Source: Blasia pusilla
Lineage: Eukaryota; Marchantiophyta; Marchantiopsida; Blasiales
Length of the DNA stretch: 64,000 bases
Assembly (NCBI GenBank): GCA_050084515.1
Contig: CM114272.1
Coordinates: forward strand, 55,118,001-55,182,000
Reading direction: 5' to 3'
Part shown: positions 12,170 to 24,360 of the stretch, in pieces
How the letters are laid out: every line of letters begins with the position of its first letter
Position numbering within the stretch: the first letter of the stretch is position 1
The notes under the pieces: generated by a model
The model's input: the letters and a program-made list of their open reading frames with translations, nothing else
The model's database searches: none
What the model was told of the DNA's origin: nothing
Program-made: the position numbers and the translations under genes

Positions 12170-13096
12170 AATTTATTTTTCCAATAGATTTAATTTTTCA
12201 TAAGCACAAATAAGAAATTCAAGTTTTTAAAGAAATCCTCTATTTCTCGGTTCAATGGAGATATTTTTCTAGAAGCACAAATTCAACATGTCATTTTGAA
12301 CTAGTCGATGAGATCTTTAAATACAAATTGGGTCTCTAGCAATTTTCTTATGAAAAATTTCTTCTCATTTCCTCTGAAAAAAATTTGTGGACTTCCTATG
12401 TAAGTCCCTACCCTTGTTTAGAATATCTCCTGAAATGGCTTGATTTTCCAAAAAGATCAAATAAAAAAGGTCATTTGAAACTAATGTATCACACCTTCTT
12501 ATCCAAAGTACATAGGTCTCTAATATTTATGTGATGCTTTCTTTTTTGTCATTGAAATTTGCACTTTTTTTGATATATTATAAGATTTATCGTTATCATT
12601 CATCAAATTTTTTATGAGATGAGTTAGTTTTCCAAAATCATCAATTGAAAAGATCATGTTAAACTATTTGATGAGACCTTTGTATACAATGAGCTCTTAC
12701 AATTTTCTCTATATATTTTTTCAACTCATTTCCATTCAAACTTTCTATATGTCCTTCTTACATGAATAACTACCTTTCCTCCAAATTTCTATCTCAAATG
12801 ATCGGAGTTTCCAAGCGGATAATGTTAAAAGATCATTAGAATCCTATCGATCACACCTTCTTATCCAAAGCAAGCCTCTAATATTCTCTTATGCTTGTGT
12901 TTCCTTCATTACAATTGAAACCTTTTACAATATTTTCCCCTACCATTCTTAATCTTTTTTTAAGTGATAAATTTTCCAAAAGAAGATATTCTAAAATCCA
13001 TTTTAAACTTGTGGATGAAACCTTCTCATAGAAAGTTGGGCTCTCACAATTTTCCTTTTTCCTTTTCACTAAAAAATTGTAAATGGCCTCCTTTTG

Positions 13097-13099
<3 letters not shown>

Positions 13100-13173
<74 letters not shown>
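13100..13173. repeat. (AT)n microsatellite
   Basis: About 74 bases of uninterrupted alternating A and T. The open frames of alternating Tyr and Ile that run through it on both strands are artefacts. Confidence 0.95.
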
Positions 13174-13175
<2 letters not shown>

Positions 13176-13199
13176 TTCCTCTAAATACCTTCTTATAAA

Positions 13200-13525
13200 C
13201 ATGGTTGCACAAAAATGGACAAGTCCGTCTTCGTGATAGACATGGACGAACAAGTTTGGACAAGAACATGGATTGCAAGAGGTGGAACTCCACCTTATAG
13301 TTCATGATGGAAAGTAGAGCAAGGGTGAGTAAGAAAATAAGGAGGGAGGAAGTGGGGGTGGAGGGAGGAAGAAACATGAAAGTATGGAACACGTAGCTAA
13401 GAGGGGGGAATAAGAAAGATGCGGAAGGTGAAGCCCACATGAATAAGTCCCCTTCCATAGGACGGACGTAAGTCCATGGATATGGACATGTCCGCGGACA
13501 CGGATGTTTTCCACATGCAACCTTG
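13200..13525 (+). mobile_element. non-autonomous hAT-like element, copy 1
   Basis: Starts CATGGTTGCACAAAAATGG and ends CACATGCAACCTTG, giving imperfect terminal inverted repeats CATGGTTGCA/CAAGGTTGCA. Inside are short self-complementary pieces around GGACAAGTCC and GGACGGAC, and a purine-rich core. Flanking 8-mers CTTATAAA and CTATCAAA match at 5 of 8. It interrupts satellite array A. No coding capacity. Confidence 0.65.
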
Positions 13526-14240
13526 CTATCAAATGGTTGGAGTTTCCAAAATGAGAAAATAAAAAGGTTATTTAATCAATTATCACAAAATTGTCTTATT
13601 CAAACCAAAGGCTCTGGAAAATTTCTCATCATTCAACTTTACTCGTTTCTATTGAAACTTCTCATATTGCATTATTTCATGAATATCCACTACCCACCCT
13701 CCATCAAAATATCCTCTGAAATAACTAGAGTTTCCAAAAGGAGAAAATCAAAATTTTATCTAAGGACGTTAAAGTACTAAAGTGACCAGATTTTAAATTT
13801 AAAGATGATTTGAATCTAATCGATAAAATCTTGTTATCCAAAGTAGATTTCTAATATTTCTACGAAGTTTTTTTCCTTCATTTTCATACAATATTTGTGT
13901 GTTGTCTTGTAGGATTTATCCTTACCCTTCCTCAATGTTTTGAGGTCAACTGACCATATTTTTCCACAAGCATGGATTGAAAAATTCATTTTAAATTGCT
14001 TGATAATTAAGGTCTTAATTTACAAATCCAAGGGATCTAAAACTTTTCTCATAATTTTATTTTCATTTCCATTGAAACTTTGTATATGTCTTTTTACAAA
14101 AATCTCTACCCTTCCTCTAAATATCTTCCCAAATGACAAAAGTTTGCAAAAGAAGAGAATCAGAAGGTCCTTTGAAACTAATTAATCAAGTAGACCTTTG
14201 TACTAGATTAGAGAAGGTATACATGGCGTACTCAAACATA

Positions 14241-14526
14241 CATGATTGCACAAAAATGGAAAAGTTCTTCCCTAAGATGGACATGGATTGCAAGATATGG
14301 GGCCCACGCTTCATTGCTCATCGTGGGAGGTGGGCATGGGGCGAGGCAACAAGGGACGAGGGACGTAGGGAGTGGAGGTGGAGGAAGGAAGCAACAATTA
14401 AGCATAGAACACAAAGGTGAGTGGAGGTAGGGGACCTTAGGGCCCACATAGATAAGTCCTTCCATAAGATGGACATAAGTCCATGAACATGTCCGCGAAC
14501 ATAGACTCTGTCCATTTGCAACCTTG
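14241..14526 (+). mobile_element. non-autonomous hAT-like element, copy 2
   Basis: Same family as the element at 13200: starts CATGATTGCACAAAAATGG, ends TTTGCAACCTTG, with the same purine-rich core and GGAC-rich ends. No convincing target duplication is left (CAAACATA versus TAGAGAGG). It sits at the right edge of satellite array A. Confidence 0.6.
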
Positions 14527-15164
14527 TAGAGAGGGCTACCTTCGATACTTATAGTTCAAGATGACTTACTAGAGAGATGATAATACTTTGAATATAGGTT
14601 TTCCCCAATTTGGGGCTCATTTAGTGCTCTTAGAGGAACGATAAATTCCCTATTTGTGCACGATTGAATTCCCAATTTTTTAAGGTGACCCTTGATTCCT
14701 TGTTTAGGATTATGCGAGATCAGCATTTTTAATTGATGGGAGATTTATTTGTACATTATCATGTATAACCTAATGCCACATTATCTCCACTTGATCTTCA
14801 ATTTCTTAATCTAAACTTTGCTTAGGAAGTTAGTACATCTTCAGGAGATCTTTATTGTATTAGCCTCATATAAAACCAAATGCTTAAACCTTCATTCTTT
14901 TAAGAGGTGTAGTATATGAATTAATTTCTTTCCTCATTAATAAATCTCACAAAGTCACAAACCATAATCATCGGTGGAAATCAAAAGACATAAAATCATA
15001 CAATATTAGACTTTATAATTAGAAACAAGGAAGCCACTATAAGTCTCATACATAATCTCTTATTGTTCTTTGTGGTATGGCATGAACCTTGATGAATAAA
15101 CGATAGATGGTGCTAAGGAACTAGTATCAGAAGTACAACCTCTTTGAGAAGGGATTGTAGAACA
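14527..15164. other. unassigned AT-rich spacer
   Basis: No gene or repeat is recognised between the hAT-like element and the first copy of the 15.2/17.0 kb direct repeat. Confidence 0.4.
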
Positions 15165-15625
15165 GATGAAGAAGCGTCGCAAATAGCTAAGTCTATGGCG
15201 TCCATGCTAGCAGGGATCCAAGAAGCGAGTCTTGATCGTGGGTCCAAGAAGGAAAGACTTGGAGTGACCCACCATGATCAAAACTTACACTAGCTAGTCT
15301 CGAGACTAAGAAGGGTGGCAGATCCAACCGCGAGACTAATGCTAAGCAAGACGTGCACATGCCTCGACACATGCGTGTCTTGAGACTAGCCTTAAGCAAA
15401 AAAATATTTGAGATGTTGGATCCAAGCATCAAGTTAAGGACAAGAAGCAATGAGTGCGTGAGTAGTCAAGATGGCAAGATGCCACAAGACTAGTCACAAA
15501 ACATGAAGAGCAACAAGCAGGAGACACCAAACGGAGATGGGCGATAGCCACAAGATACAAAAAACGTGTTTCCAAGCTCCAAGATGTGTTCGGGATCCAA
15601 GAGGAGAATAATCTATAAGAAGTTA
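15165..15625 (+). repeat. direct repeat, left copy (partner at 17005-17500)
   Basis: Shares a co-linear set of blocks with 17005-17500, including AATAGCTAAGTCTATGG, a GGGTCCAA…GGAAAGAC block, ACACTAG.TAGTC.CGAGACTA and a CTAAGCAAGAC block. Divergence is substantial with indels. The two copies could be old LTRs flanking about 1.4 kb of internal sequence, or a segmental duplication; I see no TG…CA ends or primer site. Confidence 0.5.
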
Positions 15626-16073
15626 GGCACACTCTCCCTCCCTACTTGCTCAAGTCCTTAAACCATGTTTTTCTTCCCTCTTTAGTTGCTTGTACTAAAG
15701 AGGCATGTGAAAACATGAAACATATATTTACTTGGATAATTTCTAACCATGATGCTTGTTTGGGCTTGTTTCAATTTTGAGCTAGGGGACACATTTTGAG
15801 GAATTAACTGACGCACTCCAATATAGGCGAACAACTTTGGGAAATTGGTCAAGGCTTGGGGAAGACACTTCCTAGGGAGATAATACACACTTGACAAGAT
15901 CCATCCGATAAGTGCTTGGAAGCTTCTTCATTACCTACGGCGCTACCAACTCAGTCTTTGAGACTCAACATGTTTACAATGCGTTTCATGTTGGTGAACC
16001 AAAGGCATTTATGGATGATCAAGAACTTTCTCAGAAAAGACTACTATGACCAGACCTAATCATTGTTGAAGAT

Positions 16074-16767
16074 CAAGGTTGCATGAAAATAAAAAAATTT
16101 TTCCATGCGATGGACATATCCAAAAATATGCCCAATTGATCCCCTATCCGCATTTTTTATACCTTGATCGTATGCGCAAGCTTGGGACACGAGAATGGGT
16201 GCGTGCAAGATTGAATAGTGTGCTTGCGTCTGGCCCACCTTGACCATGCCCACACAATATGGTTGCACAAAAATGGACATGGACGGACAAGCTAAGTCTG
16301 GACATATTCATGGACATGAATTGCAAGAGGTGAGGCTCATACTTATAGCTTATGAGAAAGAAGGGGAAGGTCGGGTGCATGTGGACAAGTCCTTCCATGG
16401 CACGGACGTAAGTCTATGGACATTTTCCACATACAACCTTACCTCAAGGGCCATGAGCCTGCCCTATGCATGCCCAAAATCCCACCATTTTTGGGCATAT
16501 CACGCAGCCTCTACATGAAAGCGCGGACCCTGGATAGACCACGTGTGGGCTCCATGAGGGCCTTCGCGGGCTGGGTACGGGGTATAGATCAGGTTGAAAG
16601 AACATGGGATGGGTTGTTAGATTGGGTCCGGGCATGTTAAGCTCTCGGGTCTATGTTGCGGGCATGGTTGGTCTGCGTGTGGACTGTGGGAACTTGGGGT
16701 TGTATGGACATAGCTCCGTGGACATGGATATGTCCACGGACATGGACTTTGTCCATCTGTAACCTTT
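16074..16767 (+). mobile_element. non-autonomous hAT-like element, copy 3 (outer)
   Basis: Starts CAAGGTTGCA and ends TGTAACCTTT. The flanking 8-mers TTGAAGAT (16066-16073) and TCGAAGAC (16768-16775) match at 6 of 8, both differences being C/T, which fits an aged 8-bp hAT target duplication. It carries GC-rich inner sequence with GCGGGC/GCCCGC motifs, shared in style with the copies at 34425 and 55118, and holds a second family member at 16258-16441. Confidence 0.65.
16258..16441 (+). mobile_element. hAT-like element nested in copy 3
   Basis: Begins TATGGTTGCACAAAAATGG and ends TACAACCTTA, a short family member inside the outer element. It has the internal GGACGGACAAG and AAGTCCTTCCATGG blocks. 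The flanking 8-mers do not match, so the borders are approximate. Confidence 0.5.
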
Positions 16768-17004
16768 TCGAAGACCAAGAGGAGTTTGAAGTCAAGGCTA
16801 TATTGGATGCATGTGGAGTAAAGAGATGAAGGAGATTAGTAAACTAGTACTTAGTGACATGTCTAGTTTATGATTTATGCGAGAAAACAAGGGAACTTAA
16901 ATAATCGGAAAACTTCTCAAAACATTTAGAAGTACGAAATTGTAAGGGAGGTTAACTCAATTGTAGGGGAGGTTGACTCAAGTTAACGATGACGTCAACT
17001 CAAC

Positions 17005-17500
17005 TAAGCGGAGGAGCATCGTGAATAGCTAAGTCTATGGTATCCACACTAGTAGGGACCCATCATGAAGCAAGGAATGATTACGGGTCCAAAGAGGAAA
17101 GACCTTGATATCATCCACCAAAGTCAAAACCTACACTAGGTAGTCGCGAGACTAGAAAGGGTGGAGGAACTGATCGTAGGAATAAAACTAAGCAAGACAC
17201 ACATGTATCTTGAGACTCGATTTAGGCAAGAAAGGACATAGATACTTGTGGGGACAAAGTTAAGGCAAGAAATATTTAAGACCTTGGAGATAAGAACCAA
17301 ATCAAGCGCATGAAGCAAGGAATGTGTGTATAGTCCAGATGATGAGACACCACGAGACTAGTTACAAATCGTGAAGGGCATAAAATAACCATGAGATGCC
17401 AAATAGGGATTCAAGATGGGTGATGGCCATGAGACAAACCAAATATGGATCTAAGCTCTAAAATGCATTTGGAGAGCCAAGAGTTGCATAATCTATAGGA
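17005..17500 (+). repeat. direct repeat, right copy (partner at 15165-15625)
   Basis: Diverged second copy of the repeat described at 15165-15625, with the same block order. No coding potential. The 1.4 kb between the copies holds the nested hAT elements and sequence I cannot assign. Confidence 0.5.
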
Positions 17501-17621
17501 AGCCTGCGCCAAGCCATATATGAATGGTCAAATATCGGTCCACGGGTGACAAACCACATTTAGGTTAAAGGCCAAAATCAAGGGCCCAAGGGGTATAGTG
17601 GGGAAGGTGGGGTTTTTTTAA

Positions 17622-17760
17622 TAAAAAAATATGACTAAATCACTAAAGTCCATTTAAAATCTTGAAGCTACAAAGTAACCTCGTTTGTCTGTGCGCTCAT
17701 AGCTATAGTAGAGCTTCAATGGAATTTGAACATGGAAATAACTGGGCATACAAGAAGACC
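17622..17760 (-). repeat. solo fragment of the copia LTR family
   Basis: Matches the start (plus-strand sense) of the LTRs at 19415 and 23943: ATGACTAAATCACTAAAGTCC, then CTACAAAGTAACCTCGT, then TGTGCGCTCATAG and a GAGCTTCAATGGAATTTGAAC block. It is diverged and stops after about 140 bases. Confidence 0.55.
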
Positions 17761-19414
17761 ATATCATTTTGGAAAATAATTTCATATGTGTTTAAGAGAG
17801 TTTATGTAAGTGTTGAGTGATTAGTTTAGAAAAATAAAAATTTATGTTTAAACCTCTTAAGAGTATCTTATTTGTGCAGATCCAACTCGAGAAAAAGAGG
17901 TCATAAATGAATCATGTGAAATAGAAAAGTAAAATAGTTGGTATGTTAATAAAAATAAAGCTAAAATAGTCGTGGTTGGTGAACAAATTAAGACTAGGAT
18001 AGTTGGAAAGATATGGAATGATTCTATGATGATATTTTAGGAAGAGATAAAAATTAATCTACTTGTGTCCAAAGAGAATTGGCTAAGCCTTGAGAGAAAT
18101 ATATATGGTACAAGATAAGATTGGTGTTATTTTTCGTTCTCATGGATCTCTGATGAGTATATTAAGAGTAGGGACCTTCAAAGTTAATTACCTTGAATTC
18201 CATTTTTTGAGTTGACTTTGTCATTTTTTTGACAATGACATTGGACTTGATTGCTCTTCTATTGAGAATAAATTACCCCTTTTGGGAACTAAAGATATTT
18301 AAATTCCACTCATAAGACCCACTTCATTAAAACATTAATGAGCCAAGTCATGCAATCACTAACTCTGATGATACTTCCAATTTTTACCTACTGAAGGACT
18401 TGGAAATTTTCATTATATCTCCTCGTTTAACAACCTATGCATTCAAACATGCCTCCTTAAATAAGTTTTAAGACGAGTGTACAATTTTATTTAATGTAAA
18501 AATGCAAAGTGGTCAATAGAGACTTCATAGGTAGGAATTTTAGGATTGTGAGCTACGAAGAAGTGATTGCCTCAATAGAACCATTCATGATCCCTATCAA
18601 TAGAAAATGGAGAGTGTACGTCATGATTATACATTTAATATGGAACAAATAATTAGATAATACATCTTACATCAACAAATACCGAAGTTAGAAGGTTTGT
18701 CCTTATTCAAAAAAAAAGGCTCTCCATACGATAAGGCTAACATTACGACACCTTGATTCTTTGAATACAAATAAACCCTTATGTCATCTAGGCACAATAG
18801 AGGCTGCCCCCCCTCCCTCCTTGCCCGCCCCCAAATGCATCAAGGAGAGCGATGAGTGCCAACTAAGAGGGCATCATGCGTCGATCAAGATCGAGGAAGA
18901 GGGCATTGGGCGCTTTAGGGTTTCAAGTGTCATTCCTTGCCATAAGTCATTAGTCAAGGCGTCAATGTAATGATTTATGGCACCTAACATTGCTCCTCGT
19001 AAGGGAGTATCAGGTGAAAGGGGAAATATCATAATAGAATATCAAATGATACATTCGTTGTTGGTTGAAGTAACTTGCGCGACTATGGAAATTTGGTTCC
19101 CCTTGATGAGGTGTTAGGTAAGTTGAGGAAAGTTCTTAGTGAGTTTCCTAGCGTAGGGTGCAAGCTCCCCATGCAAATGGTGGAGGTGAAGGGCGGATGG
19201 ATGAGCCATCGACATCCCTTGCGAGTACATTAGTCGTAGGAATATGTGGGTGATGTGTTAGGGCTCTTGGAAAGCACGCTTTGAGGGCACGGAGGAGCAT
19301 ATCAAGATGATATGTCGGGCATAGGCACGTGCAAGAAATGTAGTGGGGTGAGCTACTCACACTTTGGTACGACAAATTTTTGCGCATCCCACACATGAGT
19401 TGTAGATCCACATC
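17761..19414. other. unassigned sequence left of the copia element
   Basis: AT-rich to about 18700, then more balanced. Open frames at 18761-18970 (plus) and 19148-19411 (minus) show no recognisable family. I see no repeat structure here. Confidence 0.35.
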
Positions 19415-19860
19415 TTCCCCAAAAGCAGAAAGTGACTAAATCACTGAAATCTTTACAAAACTTAGAGATACAAAGTGGCCTAGTCCGTCCGTGCGCTCAC
19501 AGAAGAGCTTCGATGGAACCTGAACTGGGAGATAACTCGACATACGAGAATGCGCTACTGCTGCGGCTCCCGACTATTTGACTACTCGGGAAAACTAGGG
19601 TTTTTACCTATTTTTCTTCGTTTCTATTAATAGAAAATTTTTGCATATTTTATCTAACCCTATATTGCATCAGGGTGCCCCGCACCCTGATGCAATATAG
19701 GGTTAGATAAACCTAGTAACGCTACTTCGTAAACCACCTACGTCATATTACTATGACTCCTTCGATGTCTAAGTCGGAACCATCGATCTAGGCTTCTCCT
19801 CATACAAGGGGGCCGATCAAATCAATGGTGCTCAGAGGAGTGGATGTTGAGAATCCAATA
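19415..19860 (-). repeat. copia 3' LTR
   Basis: Aligns with 23943-24360 over its full length, from AAAAGCAGAAAGTGAC to GTTGAGAATCCAATA. It is longer because it carries a perfect palindrome (19651-19709) absent from the partner. Confidence 0.85.
19651..19709. repeat. perfect 28-bp-arm palindrome inside the copia 3' LTR
   Basis: Arms 19651-19678 and 19682-19709 are exact reverse complements around a 3-base CCC centre. The partner LTR at 24178-24206 has only a short remnant of this region. Confidence 0.9.
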
Positions 19861-20085
19861 CCCCCCTCAATATCCATTCTCATGTGGACTACTGTCTTGA
19901 CCTATGCCAAGACCCTTCGAGATGTCGGTGAAGCGATCTCCGCTCAAGGCTTTCGTGAAGATGTGCACGGTTATCCTCTGTTGGACAATAGACTAACTTC
20001 AAAACCCTCTCTCGATCAATTCACGAAAAAAATGGTAATGGATCTCTATGTGCTTCAGATTAGCATGAAACACGTGGATTATGTG

Positions 20086-23000
20086 CTATGGCAATGCAAC
20101 TCGATTGTCACACCACATTACAAAGAGCACTTTCGGTGCTTCTCCTATGTCCTCTAGTATCCATCTCAACCATACTGCTTCACAAGAAGCATAACAAGCC
20201 GCCTTGTACTCTGCCTTGGTTGAAGAAAGAGCCACTGTAGGTTGCTTCTTGCTGACCCATGACACCACACATGATCCTACCAAGAAGCAATAATCCAAAT
20301 CGATCTTGAGAATCGAATCTCCCGCCTAACTGAGTCACAAAAACGTCATTTCCGTCCCTCGCTCCATAGGTGATGCCGTACTCGATAGTGCCTTTGATGT
20401 ACTTCAACACACGCATCCCTGCCTTCCAATGGTTCTCACGAGGCTTAGGTGAGAACCTACTCAATACTCCCACAGCGAAGCTAATGTCTGGTCTATTGTT
20501 ACACAAAAATATCAAACTGCCTACAAGCTTTCTGTACAACTTTTCATCTACCAATGGTGAAACATCCTCCATCGAGAGTTTCAACTCTACCTCCATTGGC
20601 GAGACCACTGCCTTACACTCGGTCATCCCGAATGCCTTCAAGATTTCTCTAGCATACTACTGAGAGAGAAAAATAGAATCATTTGTTGCCAAATTTCGGT
20701 CCTATAAAGTAGTGCGAAGACCTAAATCGACATTTCAAACTCAGATTCCAACACTCCCTTCATTTCCTCTATTTTCTTACTGTGATCTCTGTGATGATCA
20801 GATCATCCACATACAAGACTATCAACATATACATCCCATCTTCGCAAAACACATACAAATTTGCTTCTGAAGGACTCTTCATGAGACCCTTCTCTCGAAA
20901 GAATGTATCTATTCGTTGATACCATACCCTTGGGGCTTGCTTCAACCCATACAATGCTCGATGAAGTAAACAAACTTTCTCTTCGATCCGGTGTCTCAAA
21001 ACCTGGTGGTTGAGAACCATATACCTCCTCCTTGAGACTCCCGTTCAGAAAAGCGGACTTCACATCGTATTAGTATACAGGCCAACGTCTTGTTCCTTCA
21101 ACCGCTAGAACAATTCAAATGGTTGTCATCCTTGCAAAGGGGAGCAAAAGTCTCATAGTAGTCAAAGCCCGATTTGTGAGCATCCTTGTGCGACCAACCT
21201 CGCTTTGAATTTATCCAATGTACCGTCCGACTTGTACTTGGTCTTGTACACCCACTTGTGCGTATTATCTTCTGTCCTCCTGGCTTTTCAACCAAAGTCC
21301 AAGTTTCATTTCTCTGAATAGCGCCCATCTCCGTCTGCATGGCCTCTCTCCATTGAGGATGAGCCAGGGCCTCATCCAAGCATGATGGCTCTTCCACCTT
21401 CAAGACCCTGTCATCGGGCCATGTTGACGAGATGTGCGGAAGCTCTATTCTCGCTCCTCTAGTCTCTTGGATCTCCTTGGATGTGTAACAACTTCATCGA
21501 TTCTTTGGTGGATCCTTACCATCCAAGAGCGCTTTATCCACTTAGGGTATGCGATCCGTAGTGGAAGAGCAGGTTGCTCTTTGTAATCATCACCAAAATC
21601 TTCTTCTTGATGATCCGGTGTAAACATTTGTGGTGTGCTCTGGTGGGTTATCTCTTCGTTTGATGATAATGTGGACGGACCATCGATATCCGCCACTTGA
21701 CGAGGCTGTTCTGGAACACCACGTCACGACTCACAAGCATCTTCTTTTCCTCGGGACACCAAAGCGATAAGCTTTAGACTCATCACTTGTATCCCATAAA
21801 GATGCACTTCTGCTCTTGGACTCCAACTTGGTCCTCGATGCTTGAGAATATGTACAAAACACTCACTACCAAAAGTCCTGAAATGTTGGGTGATGGTACC
21901 TTACCCGAGTATGATTGATGAGGAGTCATGCCTTGCACCGACTTGGTAGCACTTCTATTTAGAATGTATACGGAAATATTATGACTTCACCCAAAAGCCT
22001 TCTGTCAAACCTTTGCTTTCATCATACATCTTGCCATCTCCACCACCAGACGATTTCGACGCTCAACAACTCCATTTTGTTGTGGTGTATGTGCCGTGGT
22101 TAATCGCTTGATTCCATGCTCTCCCAAATATTTGTTGAATTTGTTGATAAGAATTCTCCTCCTCGATCGGTCTTGAATCTTTTGTACCTTCTTTCTTGTC
22201 TCATTCTCAACCAGCTTGTGCCATACTTTAAATTTTCCAAAAGCACTTGCCTTATCACGAAGGAAATATACCCACATCTTCCTACTATAATCGTCGACAA
22301 CTAAAAAGAAGTAGAAAGAACCACCTAATGCCATGATTCTCATTTTACCCAGAGGTCAGCATGTATCAACTCTAGAGGAGCCTTTGCCCTATTCTGGACT
22401 CTTGTGGAAATGGTTGTCGTGTTGCTTGCCCATCATACAAGCTTCACAAGTATCCGACACTCAATAAATTGTTGGTAAATCAAAGCAACCATGCCAGATT
22501 TCTGCATCTGACTTAGTAAGGGAAAGTTTAGGTGACCAAATCTTTCATGCCACAACTTACTGCTACTAAGATCTGTACCTACACTTGTCGTGAAAGCATA
22601 CAACTCGTAGATATTTCCACGTCGTATACCTTCACCCACTACTTTCCCATTGGCATCCTCAATGATCGCTCGATTTTCTTGAAACGAACTTCTAGGTCAC
22701 GATCACATAATACGCTACTTTGAAATCAAATTTCGCTTCAACTCGACATCTGACAAAGACATCAGTTAACTTCTTTTCATCTCCTTTTTGTGAGACTAAA
22801 GAAATTGTGCCTTTCCCTTCTCTGGGGCACTTTGCATTATTCCCAACAAGAAACAACGATGGGCTCCTCAGAGAGGTGTGAAGGAGCTATACCAATCCTT
22901 ATGATTGGTCATATGCCTAGATGCTCCACTATCGAGCACCCATGCATCTTCACTCTTTGTCTTAGTGGTATGTTGCATGTGTGCAAACTCTTCTATTGCT

Positions 23001-23795
23001 ACCCAAGCATCTACTTCATGTTCTCCCAGTTCTCTGAGAATTTCAGACTCCTTCTTAGGTCTTAAACAACCGTTCTTCTCATCATGACTTCTCTTCCTAC
23101 AATCTTTGATAAGATGACCTAGCTTACCACAATAAAAGCATTTGAAGGCTTTTCTTGGAAATTTCTTCTTGACATTTGAATGTTATCCTGATTTCTACCT
23201 CTCATGACGTGGCGGTAATCTTTGCGTCACTTCCCCTCTCTTGCTTTTGAAGCGCATTTCCTCTTCTACCAACATTGCACTAAATTGTTCAAAAGTAAGC
23301 GGCGTGGGTCTTACTTGAGTATTGATCTGATGACTAAACTATCATACCTTGAGGCAAAATCCTTATGCACCGGCGTGCCAAATCTTCGCTAGACTTTGAA
23401 ATTCCCACGGACACCATCGATCTTGAAGATTCTTGATCCTTGTCAAAAATTGCTCCGCGCTTTCTCCTTCTGAAAATTTCTCCGACGTGGTGATTCTCGA
23501 TTGAATCCGAGTCTCATTCCTGGTTTCATCACGATTCTTCAAAATGTTCCACGCCTCAAAAGACAATGGTTGTATGTTGAATGAGAGTCATGATAGAATC
23601 GATTACATTCGTGACAATCGCATATAGAGCATCAAGCGTTTCTGCGTCTCCATGCCAATAATACAATAGGATCGATATCCCGGATGAAGATGAACTTGCG
23701 TAACTCAAACTAGCTTGTGGATTTGAATCGAGCCCCCGTGTGGCCGTTTCCCAGGATCTCAAATGATTAGAACAGTTCTCATTTTGAACTTCCAC
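20086..23795 (-). pseudogene. copia gag-pol, frameshifted
   Basis: Minus-strand pieces in the copia order gag, protease, integrase, RT, RNase H. Seen: gag-like segment (23363-23795, ESAEQFLTRIKNLQDRW); CCHC knuckle CFYCGKLGHLIKDC (23099-23140); GAG-pre-integrase (22433-22639, LWHERFGHLNFPLL); integrase core (22005-22343, VVDDYSRKMWVYFL and TPQQNGVVERRNR); RT (20769-21403, NETWTLVEKP, ALYGLKQAPRVWY, YVDD at 20802-20813); and RNase H (20086-20641, NRPDISFAVGVLSRF, KAEYKAA). I did not find the protease DTG motif. The pieces fall in different frames with stops between them, so the element cannot make its polyprotein. In life this polyprotein packages, copies and integrates the element. Confidence 0.85.
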
Positions 23796-23930
23796 AACGT
23801 ATAGTTAGACCCATCTAACTTCCCTTCACCCAACGGAGGAGGGTGAACCTAACCGACGAAGAAGTAGCCATCTTTCAAGATTTTGTGCAAACACACTAGA
23901 TCGCCGGATACAAAATCTTTGGAAAAACCT

Positions 23931-23942
23931 CGCTCGATACCA
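23931..23942 (-). promoter_or_regulatory. copia primer binding site
   Basis: Reads TGGTATCGAGCG on the minus strand directly against the LTR, close to the plant consensus TGGTATCAGAGC that pairs with the 3' end of initiator tRNA-Met. The sister element at 34021-34033 has TGGTATTAGAGC, one mismatch from consensus. Confidence 0.65.
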
Positions 23943-24360
23943 TGTGAGAAAAGCAGAAAGTGACTAAATCACTGAAATCTTTACAAAACTTAGAGATACA
24001 AAGTGGCCTAGTCCGTTCGTGCGCTCACAGAAGAGCTTCGATGGAACTTGAACTGGGAGATAACTCGACATACGAGAATGCGATACCGCTGCGGCTCCCG
24101 ACTATTTGACTACTCGGGAAAACTAGGGTTTTTACCTATTTTTCTTCGTTTCTATTAATAGAAAATTTTTGCATATTTTATCTAACCCTATGCAATATAG
24201 GGTTAGATAAACCTAGTAACGCTACTCCGTAAACCACCTACGTCATATTACTATGACTCCTTTAACGTCTAAGTCGGAACCATCGATCTAGGCTTCTCCT
24301 CATACAAGGGAGCCAATCAAATCAATGGTGCTCAGAGGAGTGGATGTTGAGAATCCAATA
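23943..24360 (-). repeat. copia 5' LTR
   Basis: Begins TGTGAGAAAAGC (plus-strand sense) next to the primer site and ends GAATCCAATA. Partner of 19415-19860. Confidence 0.85.

Larger units (their letters stand above)
12170..14235. repeat. satellite array A, AT-rich, about 165-220 bp period
   Basis: A degenerate unit recurs, each copy containing a TTTTCCAAAA-like box, then an A-rich stretch with a GGTCATTTxAAACT-like motif, then an ACCTTxxTATxCAAA-like motif and a TCTCTxATATTT-like motif. Box positions are near 12265, 12443, 12630, 12803, 12970, 13538, 13732, 13950 and 14145. The large gap between 12970 and 13538 shrinks to one normal period when the hAT element at 13200-13525 and the (AT)n tract are removed. 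Units are strongly diverged, so the array is old. Confidence 0.6.
19415..24360 (-). mobile_element. Ty1/copia LTR retrotransposon, complete but decayed
   Basis: Two LTRs in direct orientation (19415-19860 and 23943-24360) flank copia gag-pol remnants on the minus strand. The primer binding site (23931-23942) abuts the right LTR and a polypurine tract (19861-19872, minus strand) abuts the left one, so the element reads right to left. Flanking ACATC (19410-19414) and GCATC (24361-24365) match at 4 of 5, fitting an aged 5-bp target duplication. The left LTR has lost its TGTGAG start (TTCCCC instead). Confidence 0.8.

Noticed and set aside
12964-13458. Open frames of Tyr-Ile repeats
   Set aside because: They are translations of the (AT)n tract and the adjoining hAT-like element.
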